Under the pieces are notes generated by a model that saw nothing but the letters and a program-made list of their open reading frames with translations, had not been told where the DNA came from and ran no database searches. The translations under genes and the position numbers were made by a program. From contig JAIEFH010000139.1 of NCBI GenBank assembly GCA_029067025.1, forward strand, positions 1 through 23,829: a stretch of 23,829 bases of DNA, given 5' to 3'. Source of the DNA: Oscillospiraceae bacterium (GTDB lineage: Bacteria > Bacillota > Clostridia > Oscillospirales > Oscillospiraceae). Below, in pieces: positions 6,302 to 12,827 of this stretch. Every line of letters starts with the position of its first letter. Within the stretch, counting starts at the first letter, position 1.

Positions 6302-6483
6302 CACACATCCCAGATGAGGGGCCCGCCCTCCCTGTCCACCAGGGGGCACAGCCCGGCGCCGTTGCCGGAGCAGACAAGCAGATACTGCACCCCGGTGGCG
6401 GTGTCCATCAGCACCACGCACTGGGGCTTGGTGAGGCCGTTGCCCTCCGAGAGGATTACTTGAAAACGCTCGTTCTTTGCCAT
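6301..6483 (-). CDS. DUF6440-like small protein
   Basis: A 60-aa soluble protein starting MAKNERFQVI, with VVLMDTATGVQYLLV in the middle and a GGPLIW ending; it resembles the small DUF6440 proteins of Clostridia, whose function is unknown. The start is fixed by GGAAGGA upstream; an upstream in-frame start has no ribosome site and would overlap the preceding gene. It is the last gene of the operon that begins at 8840. Prediction: a small beta-rich protein. The family label is from recall of the pattern. Confidence 0.65.
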   Translation of the reverse strand: MAKNERFQVILSEGNGLTKPQCVVLMDTATGVQYLLVCSGNGAGLCPLVDREGGPLIWDV

Positions 6484-6485
6484 GG

Positions 6486-6668
6486 TTATCCTTCCTTTCT
6501 TATGTGGAGCCGCACGCTGGCAAACACAAACAGCGCCATCGTTATCATCATGATAACACCGTTCAGCCGCACTGTCCAGTCCGGCAGGGGGAAAAGCGTC
6601 CTGCCTGCCGTCCACAACACCACCGACAGGGCCAGCACAATGAGGCTGGCAAGCTGTAATTTTTTCAT
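6486..6668 (-). CDS. Small two-helix membrane protein, 60 aa
   Basis: MKKLQLASLIVLALSVVLWT begins a first membrane helix (about 4-21) and a second runs at about 36-52, ending in a basic tail. No family recognised. It has a strong GAGGAGG ribosome site 7 nt before ATG, inside the rluA-like gene, and overlaps that gene's stop by ATGA, which indicates translational coupling. The function is unknown. Confidence 0.72.
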   Translation of the reverse strand: MKKLQLASLIVLALSVVLWTAGRTLFPLPDWTVRLNGVIMMITMALFVFASVRLHIRKEG

Positions 6669-7582
6669 GAAATATCCTCCTCTGGAATCAGCGCCGCCAT
6701 ATCGCGGGGCAGGGGCGCGGAAAAGGCAAGCCGCTCCCCGGTGATGGGGTGGCCCAGCTCCAGCCACGCCGAGTGAAGGGCGGGGCGGCCAATCAGCGCC
6801 CGATCCTCTGTCCCGTACAGGAAGTCCCCAGTGAGGGGGCAGCCGAGATGGGCCATGTGGACGCGGATCTGGTGGGTGCGGCCGGTTTCCAGTTGGAGGC
6901 ACACCAGCGTCCGGGAGCCCCACCAGCGCAGGATCTGATAATGGGTGCGGGCAGGCTTGCCGTCAGGCCGCACCTCCCGGGCTGTCAGCGAACCGTCCAC
7001 CGGGCCGATGGGGGTGTCCACTGTCCCAGCGGGTTCGGGGGGCGCTCCATCGCACACCGCCAGATACACCCGCCGGAAATCCCCGGTGTGGAGCTGATTT
7101 TTCAGCTTTTCCTGGGCGTGGGCGTGCTTGGCGATGACTACCAGTCCCGAGGTGCCCTTGTCCAGCCGGTGGACGGGGTGGAAGTCCGACCCGTCCCCTG
7201 TCTGGGCGTAGTGCCACATTAAATAATTGCCTAAGGTGTCGTTGAAGTGGCCGTGGCCGGGATGGACCAGCACCCCTGGGGCCTTGTTGACCACGATCAG
7301 GTCGGCATCCTCGTACACGATGTCCAGCGGGCCCTCCGCCGGGACGACCCCGGACGTGGGGGACGGGTCAGTCAGCCGGACAGCCAGGGTCTGGCCCTCG
7401 CGCACCTGGACACGGACATGTACCCGCGCGCCGTCCAGGGTGATGCCGTCCTCCAGCCACTTCACCCGCCGCAGCACGGTGCCGGACAAGCCCAGGGTGC
7501 GGCGCAGGAGGGTGTTCACCTCCTGGCCGTCCTGTGCCTGGGTAACGATAAGCTCCAACCGGCGCGGCGGCAGCTGGGACAT
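6665..7582 (-). CDS. RluA-family pseudouridine synthase
   Basis: Isomerises uridine to pseudouridine in rRNA or tRNA. The 305-aa protein has an S4-like N-terminal region (about 20-66), then the RluA catalytic domain: DLIVVNKAPGVLVHPG (94-109), the catalytic HRLDKGTSGLVVIAK (138-152, Asp141) and the late LETGRTHQIRVHMAHLG and PxLHSxWLxLxHP blocks. Ribosome site AGGAGGGGG precedes the ATG. It stands inside an operon of small membrane proteins and is coupled to the 60-aa membrane gene downstream. Clostridia have several RluA paralogues, so RluB/C/D-like target assignment is not possible. Confidence 0.92.
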   Translation of the reverse strand: MSQLPPRRLELIVTQAQDGQEVNTLLRRTLGLSGTVLRRVKWLEDGITLDGARVHVRVQVREGQTLAVRLTDPSPTSGVVPAEGPLDIVYEDADLIVVNKAPGVLVHPGHGHFNDTLGNYLMWHYAQTGDGSDFHPVHRLDKGTSGLVVIAKHAHAQEKLKNQLHTGDFRRVYLAVCDGAPPEPAGTVDTPIGPVDGSLTAREVRPDGKPARTHYQILRWWGSRTLVCLQLETGRTHQIRVHMAHLGCPLTGDFLYGTEDRALIGRPALHSAWLELGHPITGERLAFSAPLPRDMAALIPEEDIS

Positions 7583-7606
7583 AAACGCCCCCTCCTGTTC
7601 CCGAAT

Positions 7607-7690
7607 TTATTTTTTGCGCTTCATCAAAATTGCGCCGCCGATGCAGCACAGAAGGATGGCGGCCACCGCCGCGATGGTTTCCATTTCCAT
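7607..7690 (-). CDS. 27-aa single-helix membrane peptide
   Basis: An ORF MEMETIAAVAAILLCCIGGA followed by ILMKRKK, stop: an acidic start, one hydrophobic helix (about 6-23) and a basic cytoplasmic anchor, the standard topology of small membrane peptides. AGGGGG lies 9-10 nt upstream. It lies in the 124-bp gap between the 153-aa membrane protein gene and the rluA-like gene. Role unknown. Confidence 0.5.
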   Translation of the reverse strand: MEMETIAAVAAILLCCIGGAILMKRKK

Positions 7691-7706
7691 AACAATTTTC
7701 CCCCTC

Positions 7707-8168
7707 TCACAGCTTTTTGGATAGGTAGATGCTGGCCAGCAGCCAGGCGAGGGAATACACCACGATCACAGCCAGGATTGCCAGGGCGGCCCCCTGGCTC
7801 ACCGCCACCAGCACGAACATGGAAGCGGCGGCGGCAAAAAAGGTAAAGATACCGGCGAACTGGAAAGCCTGGGCAATGATGGTTCTCTCCCGCTCATCCT
7901 GTTCCTGGATCTTGGCCCTTTTCCGGGCCTCTGGATGGGTGAGTAGGTAGTGCGACCGCACGATCAGGAACACGGAGCCGATGGAGATACCAATGGCCCC
8001 GCCCAGGTAGAAGCCCCGGGCGTAGTCGGACAGCGTGTCACTGCCGTCGATCAGCAAAAAATAGCAGACAATGCCGGTGATCCCCACCGCCAGCAGGCCG
8101 AAGCCGGTCAGACGGCGGCGGCGCAGGGAGCGGTCATAATCCGAGGGGTCAAAAATACGCGTCAGCAT
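7707..8168 (-). CDS. Four-helix membrane protein (DUF2178-like)
   Basis: 153 aa with membrane helices at about 20-40, 52-71, 103-125 and 127-149 and a cytoplasmic segment KRAKIQEQDERERTIIAQAF (83-102). The xxQDERERTI pattern between the second and third helices is typical of DUF2178-type membrane proteins that are often encoded next to a small XRE regulator, as here. GAGGAGG precedes the ATG. Function is unknown in the family. Confidence 0.65.
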   Translation of the reverse strand: MLTRIFDPSDYDRSLRRRRLTGFGLLAVGITGIVCYFLLIDGSDTLSDYARGFYLGGAIGISIGSVFLIVRSHYLLTHPEARKRAKIQEQDERERTIIAQAFQFAGIFTFFAAAASMFVLVAVSQGAALAILAVIVVYSLAWLLASIYLSKKL

Positions 8169-8183
8169 GGCGGTAAAACCTCC

Positions 8184-8435
8184 TCAGTTGGCGTCTTCAC
8201 GGCCCAGCAGCCGGTGCTTGAACGTACAGAAGCGGTCGAACAGATGCCGGGTCTTGGGGGAGCCGTACAGCAGGCCGATGAACGCCAGCCCGCAGCCGGC
8301 GCCGCAGATAAAATGGGCCGCGGTGGCCATGGGGCCGGCCAGCTCCAGCACATTGCGGATGAAAACGCCGATCCACAGCAGGGTGACGCCGATGAAAAAA
8401 GCGGGGTTCACATGAAAATTATAGTTGCGCTTCAT
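8184..8435 (-). CDS. Small two-helix membrane protein, 83 aa
   Basis: MKRNYNFHVNPAFFIGVTLL opens a first helix (about 12-30); a second runs at 39-58; the tail is basic and soluble (SPKTRHLFDRFCTFKHRLLG). The ATG overlaps the XRE regulator stop by ATGA, so it is translated together with the regulator. The family is not recognised. Confidence 0.72.
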   Translation of the reverse strand: MKRNYNFHVNPAFFIGVTLLWIGVFIRNVLELAGPMATAAHFICGAGCGLAFIGLLYGSPKTRHLFDRFCTFKHRLLGREDAN

Positions 8436-8635
8436 AATTCTTCCTCCTCAAACAAGAAAATGTCCTCAATGGTCGTCTCAAAGTATTTGGCGATCTTGTA
8501 GGCCAGCAGGAGGGAGGCGTTATAGCGCCCGCTCTCCAGCGAGATGATGGTCTGCCGGGTGACAGCCACCGCCTCCGCCAGCTCCGCCTGGGAAATGCGC
8601 CGCTCCTTCCGCAGGGCGGCGATGCGGTTTTCCAT
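8432..8635 (-). CDS. XRE-family transcriptional regulator
   Basis: A compact 67-aa DNA-binding protein made of one HTH_3 domain: MENRIAALRKERRISQAELA then EAVAVTRQTIISLESGRYNA (helix-turn-helix about 16-37) and an acidic tail. GGAGAA lies 7 nt before this ATG. A second in-frame ATG at 8671 (MEQTVCMIRRND extension) has its own AGGAGGG site, so a 79-aa form is possible. It is coupled by ATGA to the 83-aa membrane gene. The three dyads over the operon promoter (8867-8928) are the natural candidate for its binding sites and thus autorepression; this is inference. Confidence 0.9.
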   Translation of the reverse strand: MENRIAALRKERRISQAELAEAVAVTRQTIISLESGRYNASLLLAYKIAKYFETTIEDIFLFEEEEL

Positions 8636-8672
8636 GTCATTTCTCCTTATCATACAAACGGTTTGTTCCATA

Positions 8673-8840
8673 TCATCCCTCCTCTGACGACTTCCGGCAC
8701 TGGTTGAGACATACTGCGGAGGCGCAGAAACTCGTCGCGGCGGTTGACCACGCTCTGTCGTGGCCAAGGGCAATCGCCCACACCAGACAGCCGATCCCGA
8801 CCGCGAACATCGCCCCGCCCAGCAGTTTTCTGGACTTCAT
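8673..8840 (-). CDS. 55-aa small membrane protein, first gene of operon
   Basis: Starts MKSRKLLGGAMFAVGIGCLV; a hydrophobic helix at about 6-25 is followed by a polar, cysteine-containing tail ending RKSSEEG. GGAGGAAC precedes the ATG at good spacing. The stop lies inside the alternative start region of the XRE gene. It is the first gene after the strong promoter at 8889-8917. Not recognised as a family; it could be exported or a membrane peptide. Confidence 0.6.
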   Translation of the reverse strand: MKSRKLLGGAMFAVGIGCLVWAIALGHDRAWSTAATSFCASAVCLNQCRKSSEEG

Positions 8841-8866
8841 GGTCTGTTCCTCCTTCGGGTTGAAAT

Positions 8867-8928
8867 GTAAAGTTCGCTTTACGAGAAAAGTATAGCACGC
8901 TTTACATATGGTGTCAAGTGTATTTTAC
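8867..8928 (-). promoter_or_regulatory. Three tandem 16-bp operators with 23-bp period
   Basis: Read on the minus strand: GTAAAATACACTTGAC (8928-8913), GTAAAGCGTGCTATAC (8905-8890) and GTAAAGCGAACTTTAC (8882-8867, a perfect dyad with N4). The consensus is GTAAAR-N4-CTWKAC and the starts are exactly 23 bp apart. The right half of the first dyad supplies the -35 TTGAC and that of the second the -10 TATAC. Confidence 0.8.
8889..8917 (-). promoter_or_regulatory. Near-consensus sigma-A promoter of the XRE operon
   Basis: Minus strand TTGACA (8917 to 8912), 17-bp spacer, TATACT (8894 to 8889). Transcription would start within the third dyad, about 45 nt before the first start codon. Confidence 0.9.
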
Positions 8929-9000
8929 ATTTTTGAGAAAGAATTTTTTTGGAAGTTTCACGTGAAACATATGTTCTATGTCGATGAGTGCTCCGGGGAT

Positions 9001-9028
9001 AAAAAGCGCCCGGACTTTGCCCGGGCGC
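9001..9028 (-). terminator. Intrinsic terminator of the yloU-fakA operon
   Basis: GCGCCCGG / CCGGGCGC with a 7-nt loop; T5 follows on the minus strand. It lies 14 nt beyond the fakA stop. Confidence 0.88.
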
Positions 9029-9041
9029 GCGCGATTGGTTC

Positions 9042-10733
9042 TTATTCCGCGGAAATCATATAGTAGTAGACGGGCTGTCCCCCGGACAGCAGAGTGATCT
9101 CGGCGTTGGGGCACTGCTTCTGGAAGATGGCCAGGGCTTCGCCAGCCTGTTCCTCCGTCACGTCCTCGCCGTAGAAGATGCTGATGAACTCAGCGCTCTG
9201 CTGGCTGTCGGCCTGGGCCAGACGCTCCAGCAGGGAGCCGATGGCCCGGTCCGTGCCGAAGAGCTGTCCGTCCGCCAGGGCCATGTAGTCCCCCTCGTGG
9301 ATCTCAAAGCCGTCGAAGTCGGAGTCCCGGGCGGCGTAGGTGATCTCGGAGGTGCGCACGTTCTTGCGGGCCTCCTCCATGGCGGCGGCGTTGGCCTCGG
9401 TGTCCGCCTCGGGGTCCAGCACCAGCATGGCGGAGATGCCCTGGGGCACGGTGCGGGTGGGAACCACCACGATCTCCTTGCCCTCAATGAGACCCACGCA
9501 CTGCTGGGCGGCCATAATGATGTTCTTGTTGTTGGGCAGGACGAATACCACCTCGGCGGGGGTGCGGGCAATCTCCCGCAGAATATCCTCGGTGGAGGGG
9601 TTCATGGTCTGGCCGCCGGAGATGACGCCGTCCACGCCCAGGTCCTTGAACACGGAGGCCATGCCGTCGCCGGCGCTGACCGCCACCACGCCGAATTTCT
9701 TCTCCGGGGCGGCGATGGCGTTTTCGTCCTCTTTGGCCTCCTGGGCCTCCAGCTCCGCCTCGATCTGTTCCAAATCGTCGGTGCTCTGGGGCTTCTTGCC
9801 CGCCGCCATGTCTTCGTACTGGGTGCGCATATTCTCGATCTTGGCCAGCTCCAGGGTGCCGTACTTCTGGGCCTCGCTTAGCGCCGCGCCGGGGATGTCG
9901 GTGTGGACGTGAACCTTGAAGGCCTCGTCGTCCTCGCCGATGACCAGGCTGTCGCCGATGCTGTTCAGATAGGCGCGGAAGGGCTCGATGGACTTGTTGG
10001 AGGTCTTACGCACGATGAACACCGTGTCAAAGGTGAAGGTGATCTCCTCGTCGGTGAGGGCGGCGAAGTCGGCGGACTCCTTCACGGGCAGGGAGTCGTT
10101 GTCCTCCTCGGGGGCGGGCACGCCCCGCAGCTCGTCCAGCATACCCTGGAGGATGCACAAAAAGCCCTTGCCGCCCGCGTCCACCACGCCCGCTTTTTTC
10201 AGCACCGGGTTCTGGTTGATGGTGTTGGCCAGCGCCACGTGGCCCTCCTTGATAGCGGCCTCCAGGACGGCGTCCACGCTGTTCTGCTTCGCGGCGGTCT
10301 CGGCGGCCTTGGCGGCGGCCAGCCGGGACACGGTGAGGATGGTGCCCTCGGCGGGCTTCATTACCGCCTTGTAGGCGGCGGACACGCCCTCGTTCAGCGC
10401 GGCGGCGAACACCACGCCGTCCGCCTCGTCCTTCTCCTTCAGCGCCTTGGAGATGCCCCGGAACAGCAGGGACAGGATGACACCGGAATTGCCCCGGGCG
10501 CCCCGCAGCAGGGCGGAGGCGTTGATGGAAGCGGCCTGGCCGATGGACTGGGCAGGCTTTTTCTTCGCCTCGGCGGCGGCGGTGCCGATGGTCAGGGACA
10601 TATTGGTGCCGGTGTCCCCGTCGGGGACAGGGAATACGTTCAGATCGTTGATGGCCTGTTTCTGTGTGTTGATGGAGGCGGAGCCATGGATCACCATGCG
10701 CTGGAACAGCGCGCCGTCAATGATGTCTATCAT
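9042..10733 (-). CDS. fakA: Fatty acid kinase subunit FakA-like (DAK2/DegV, YloV)
   Basis: ATP-dependent kinase that phosphorylates fatty acids bound to a FakB (DegV) partner, feeding exogenous acids into phospholipid synthesis. The 563-aa protein has the N-terminal DhaL/DAK2 kinase domain (about 8-200) with the Mg-ATP motif NVFPVPDGDTGTNM (32-45; Asp38 and Asp40) and RGARGNSGVILS. A middle domain and a C-terminal DegV-like domain (about 345-563, from KKFGVVAVSAG on) follow; an acidic linker rich in Glu/Ala (about 310-345) separates them. It follows the Asp23-type gene by 31 bp, the standard yloU-yloV order. No FakB is in the window. Confidence 0.9.
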   Translation of the reverse strand: MIDIIDGALFQRMVIHGSASINTQKQAINDLNVFPVPDGDTGTNMSLTIGTAAAEAKKKPAQSIGQAASINASALLRGARGNSGVILSLLFRGISKALKEKDEADGVVFAAALNEGVSAAYKAVMKPAEGTILTVSRLAAAKAAETAAKQNSVDAVLEAAIKEGHVALANTINQNPVLKKAGVVDAGGKGFLCILQGMLDELRGVPAPEEDNDSLPVKESADFAALTDEEITFTFDTVFIVRKTSNKSIEPFRAYLNSIGDSLVIGEDDEAFKVHVHTDIPGAALSEAQKYGTLELAKIENMRTQYEDMAAGKKPQSTDDLEQIEAELEAQEAKEDENAIAAPEKKFGVVAVSAGDGMASVFKDLGVDGVISGGQTMNPSTEDILREIARTPAEVVFVLPNNKNIIMAAQQCVGLIEGKEIVVVPTRTVPQGISAMLVLDPEADTEANAAAMEEARKNVRTSEITYAARDSDFDGFEIHEGDYMALADGQLFGTDRAIGSLLERLAQADSQQSAEFISIFYGEDVTEEQAGEALAIFQKQCPNAEITLLSGGQPVYYYMISAE

Positions 10734-10764
10734 GTTCGGATAATCCTCTCTTTCTGGGCCGGGT

Positions 10765-11115
10765 TCAACCGATCACCATAGAATCGACGCAGACGTTCAC
10801 GCTGCGCACCTCCACCCCGGTGAGGCGGTGGACATTGTACTTCACTTCGTTCTGGATGGACTCACCCACCGCCACCAGGTTCACCCCGTTGTCCACGATG
10901 ATGTGGAGGTCGATGGAGATGGACTGGTCGTCGTTGTAGTGGATCTTTACGCCCTTGGACATGGATTCCCGGCGGAGCAGGTGCACCAGCCCGTCGGTGC
11001 GGGAGCGGAACGCCATGCCCTTCACCCCGTAGCAGCTGGTGGCCACCGCGCCGGTCAGGTTGGAGTACACGTCGCTGGTAACCCGGACGAGACCCTTTTC
11101 AGTTTGTATTTTCAT
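10765..11115 (-). CDS. Asp23/Gls24-family protein (YloU)
   Basis: 116-aa alkaline-shock/envelope-stress family protein. The YloU pattern is clear: an N-terminal strand ending VYSNLTGAVATSCYGVKGMA, then the SKGVKIHYNDDQSISIDLHI block and the C-terminal VNVCVDSMVIG. Members are small cytoplasmic proteins, membrane-associated in some species. It is the first gene of the fakA operon and has its own promoter at 11174-11202. RBS GGAAGG lies before the ATG. Exact role not defined. Confidence 0.9.
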   Translation of the reverse strand: MKIQTEKGLVRVTSDVYSNLTGAVATSCYGVKGMAFRSRTDGLVHLLRRESMSKGVKIHYNDDQSISIDLHIIVDNGVNLVAVGESIQNEVKYNVHRLTGVEVRSVNVCVDSMVIG

Positions 11116-11173
11116 GGGAACCTTCCTTTCTTCGCACGCAAGAGGGTTGCCTTTCCAATTTCATTCACCTTAT

Positions 11174-11202
11174 ATTGTATTCTATTTTGTGAGAAAATAC
11201 AA
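11174..11202 (-). promoter_or_regulatory. Promoter of yloU-fakA
   Basis: Minus strand TTGTAT (11202 to 11197), 17-bp spacer, TACAAT (11179 to 11174), about 60 nt before the start codon. Confidence 0.65.
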
Positions 11203-11271
11203 GCCCGTTTTGCCGCCAAAAAATTCGGGGTGATTCGGGGGCTTTTGGGCTTTCTGAACAGGGGATCGGGC

Positions 11272-11300
11272 AAAAAAAGCCCCGGACAGCCGTCCGGGGC
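11272..11300 (-). terminator. Intrinsic terminator of the second sigma/anti-sigma operon
   Basis: GCCCCGGAC / GTCCGGGGC with an AGCC loop; on the minus strand T7 follows. Confidence 0.92.
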
Positions 11301-11320
11301 GGGTCGGGCAATGTGAACTT

Positions 11321-12154
11321 TCATGGGAAAAGGTTCAGCGTGTCATAGAGTTCGGCCAGCCGCTCCTCTCTAAAGCTGCCGCCGGTCAAGACCTGATACT
11401 GGATGCCGTCCTGCACAAAAGTGGCGACGCACTGGATGTCCTCAGCATCCGGGTTCTTCGGATCTGCCGGAGCGGTGAACAGCGCGATCTCGGCCTGGCA
11501 GCCGTTGGCCATGGAATACGGATCGAGCAGCTCCAGTTGGGCGCTGGCCTCGGATTCGGATTCGTAGAACATGGCCCACCTGGCTGATCCAGTGGCATCG
11601 CCAGAGTAATATTCCGTATAGATGTGCAGCCAGGCCCAGGGGGCGGTGCCGGACGTAGTCACTCTCACAGCGGTCAACTTGTCTCGGGTACATTCGAGAA
11701 ATACCTGGAACTTCCCGTCCCCGTCACTGAGTGTGTTCGGGAGGTAGCAGGGGATATCCTCGCCGATAAAGGCGCGAACCTCCGCCCAGGTGTCGAACCG
11801 CTGCTCGACAATGCCGGCGTCCCAGCCGTCCTCGACAGCGGCGAGGAGGGCGGGGTTGAAGCTGTCGATGGGGTAGCGAATGGGTTCGTAGCTGACGTGG
11901 TATCTGGCCTCGCCGTCCTCCGTGGTGAAGGACTCCGCCTGGACGGGTGTAAAGCGGCTGAGGAAGTCCGCCACCGCCTCCGGGTTGGCGGCGGCGAAGG
12001 CTGTCCCCAGCAGGGCCAGGCACAGGCAAGCGGCGATGAGACCGGTGCGGACGGTCTTCGGCATACGGCGTTTAGCCGGGGCCTGGATGTCGGCCTCCTC
12101 GATGAGGTCGGGGCTGACGGTGTTCATCAGGTTCAAGACCTGCTCTTTTTTCAC
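11321..12154 (-). CDS. Membrane-anchored anti-sigma factor-like protein
   Basis: 277 aa. The N-terminal 45 residues are cytoplasmic and basic (VKKEQVLNLMNTVSPDLIEE), one transmembrane helix follows (about 49-68) and the rest is extracytoplasmic. The extracytoplasmic part has WAEVRAFIGEDIPCYLPNTL, a pattern seen in DUF4367-type sensory domains of such proteins, plus a terminal segment VATFVQDGIQYQVLTGG. The GTG start overlaps the sigma stop (GTGA), exactly as in the pair at 4571-6195. No zinc anti-sigma motif is seen. Role: inhibitor of the adjacent sigma factor, inferred from layout. Confidence 0.7.
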   Translation of the reverse strand: MKKEQVLNLMNTVSPDLIEEADIQAPAKRRMPKTVRTGLIAACLCLALLGTAFAAANPEAVADFLSRFTPVQAESFTTEDGEARYHVSYEPIRYPIDSFNPALLAAVEDGWDAGIVEQRFDTWAEVRAFIGEDIPCYLPNTLSDGDGKFQVFLECTRDKLTAVRVTTSGTAPWAWLHIYTEYYSGDATGSARWAMFYESESEASAQLELLDPYSMANGCQAEIALFTAPADPKNPDAEDIQCVATFVQDGIQYQVLTGGSFREERLAELYDTLNLFP

Positions 12155-12699
12155 AGGAAACCCTCCTTTTGCAGATAATCGCGCAGCTTGTTCCGGGTGC
12201 GGAACAGCACGCTTTTGGTTTTGCTCACGCTCCAGCCCAGGCGGCGGGCGGCGTCCTCCACCGGGTCGGCGTACCAGTAGCGGCGGAGGAAGGCGACGCG
12301 CGCGTCCTTTGGCTGGGCGCGGAGGAAGCGGTCGACGGCCTGGGCCAGGGCGTTGTATTCTGCCGCCCCGGATGGGTCGCTCCCCGGGGGCAGGCAGGAG
12401 GCCAGCTCCAGGGCGGTTTCGTCCACGGTGGGCGGGCGGCGGCTGTTCTCCCGGCCCATGGCCAGGGCCCGGTTGCGGACGATGGCGGCCAGCCAGCCCT
12501 TGAACCGCTCCGGCCGCGCCGGGGGGATGGCCCGCCACACCGCCAGCCAGCAGTCGTTCAGACACTCGTCCACGTCCCGGGGGTCGGCCAGGAGCCGGGC
12601 GGCGATTGTCCGGCAGTAGGGGCCGTATTGGGCGGTCAGCGCGGGGACGGCCTCCTCCGAGCGGGCGAGGAACAGTTCCACCAGTTCCTGGTCTGTCAT
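12151..12699 (-). CDS. ECF-family RNA polymerase sigma factor
   Basis: 182 aa. Region 2 (about 8-80: DVDECLNDCWLAVWRAIPPA, FKGWLAAIVRNRAL) and region 4 (about 130-178: AFLRRYWYADPVEDAARRLG, WSVSKTKSVLFRTRNKLRDY). The ATG at 12699 is chosen because AGGAAG lies 8 nt upstream; a longer reading would run into the promoter. Ends EGFL, like the paralogue at 5635-6195. The two sigma factors share the IPPxRP and FLRRYWYxD blocks, so they arose by duplication or come from the same ECF subgroup. Its -35-recognition helix differs, so different target promoters are likely. Confidence 0.9.
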   Translation of the reverse strand: MTDQELVELFLARSEEAVPALTAQYGPYCRTIAARLLADPRDVDECLNDCWLAVWRAIPPARPERFKGWLAAIVRNRALAMGRENSRRPPTVDETALELASCLPPGSDPSGAAEYNALAQAVDRFLRAQPKDARVAFLRRYWYADPVEDAARRLGWSVSKTKSVLFRTRNKLRDYLQKEGFL

Positions 12700-12748
12700 G
12701 GCGTTCACTTCCTTTGCGGCACACTTGAAAACCGGTTTCTGTCTATAT

Positions 12749-12776
12749 AGAGTACCCTTTTGGGCGGTCGGTTGCA
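12749..12776 (-). promoter_or_regulatory. Possible ECF-type promoter of the second sigma gene
   Basis: Minus strand TGCAAC (12776 to 12771), 16-bp spacer, TACTCT (12754 to 12749). Same geometry as the element at 6232-6259 but a weaker -10. Confidence 0.33.
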
Positions 12777-12785
12777 AATTTTCTG

Positions 12786-12818
12786 CAAAAAATTCCCCCG
12801 CCGGATGGGCGGGGGAAT
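12786..12818 (-). terminator. Intrinsic terminator of htpG
   Basis: ATTCCCCCGCC / GGCGGGGGAAT with a 5-nt loop, a T6 tract on the minus strand, 10 nt past the htpG stop. Confidence 0.9.
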
Positions 12819-12827
12819 GGGGAAAAC

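Noticed and set aside
9903..10781. Long plus-strand frame opposite fakA
   Set aside because: Low-complexity Gly/Val/Leu-rich shadow of a clear DAK2-family gene.
11321..12724. A 467-codon reading that would join the anti-sigma gene to an upstream extension
   Set aside because: The upstream half is the sigma gene read in the wrong frame; GTG at 12154 with the GTGA overlap is the sensible start.
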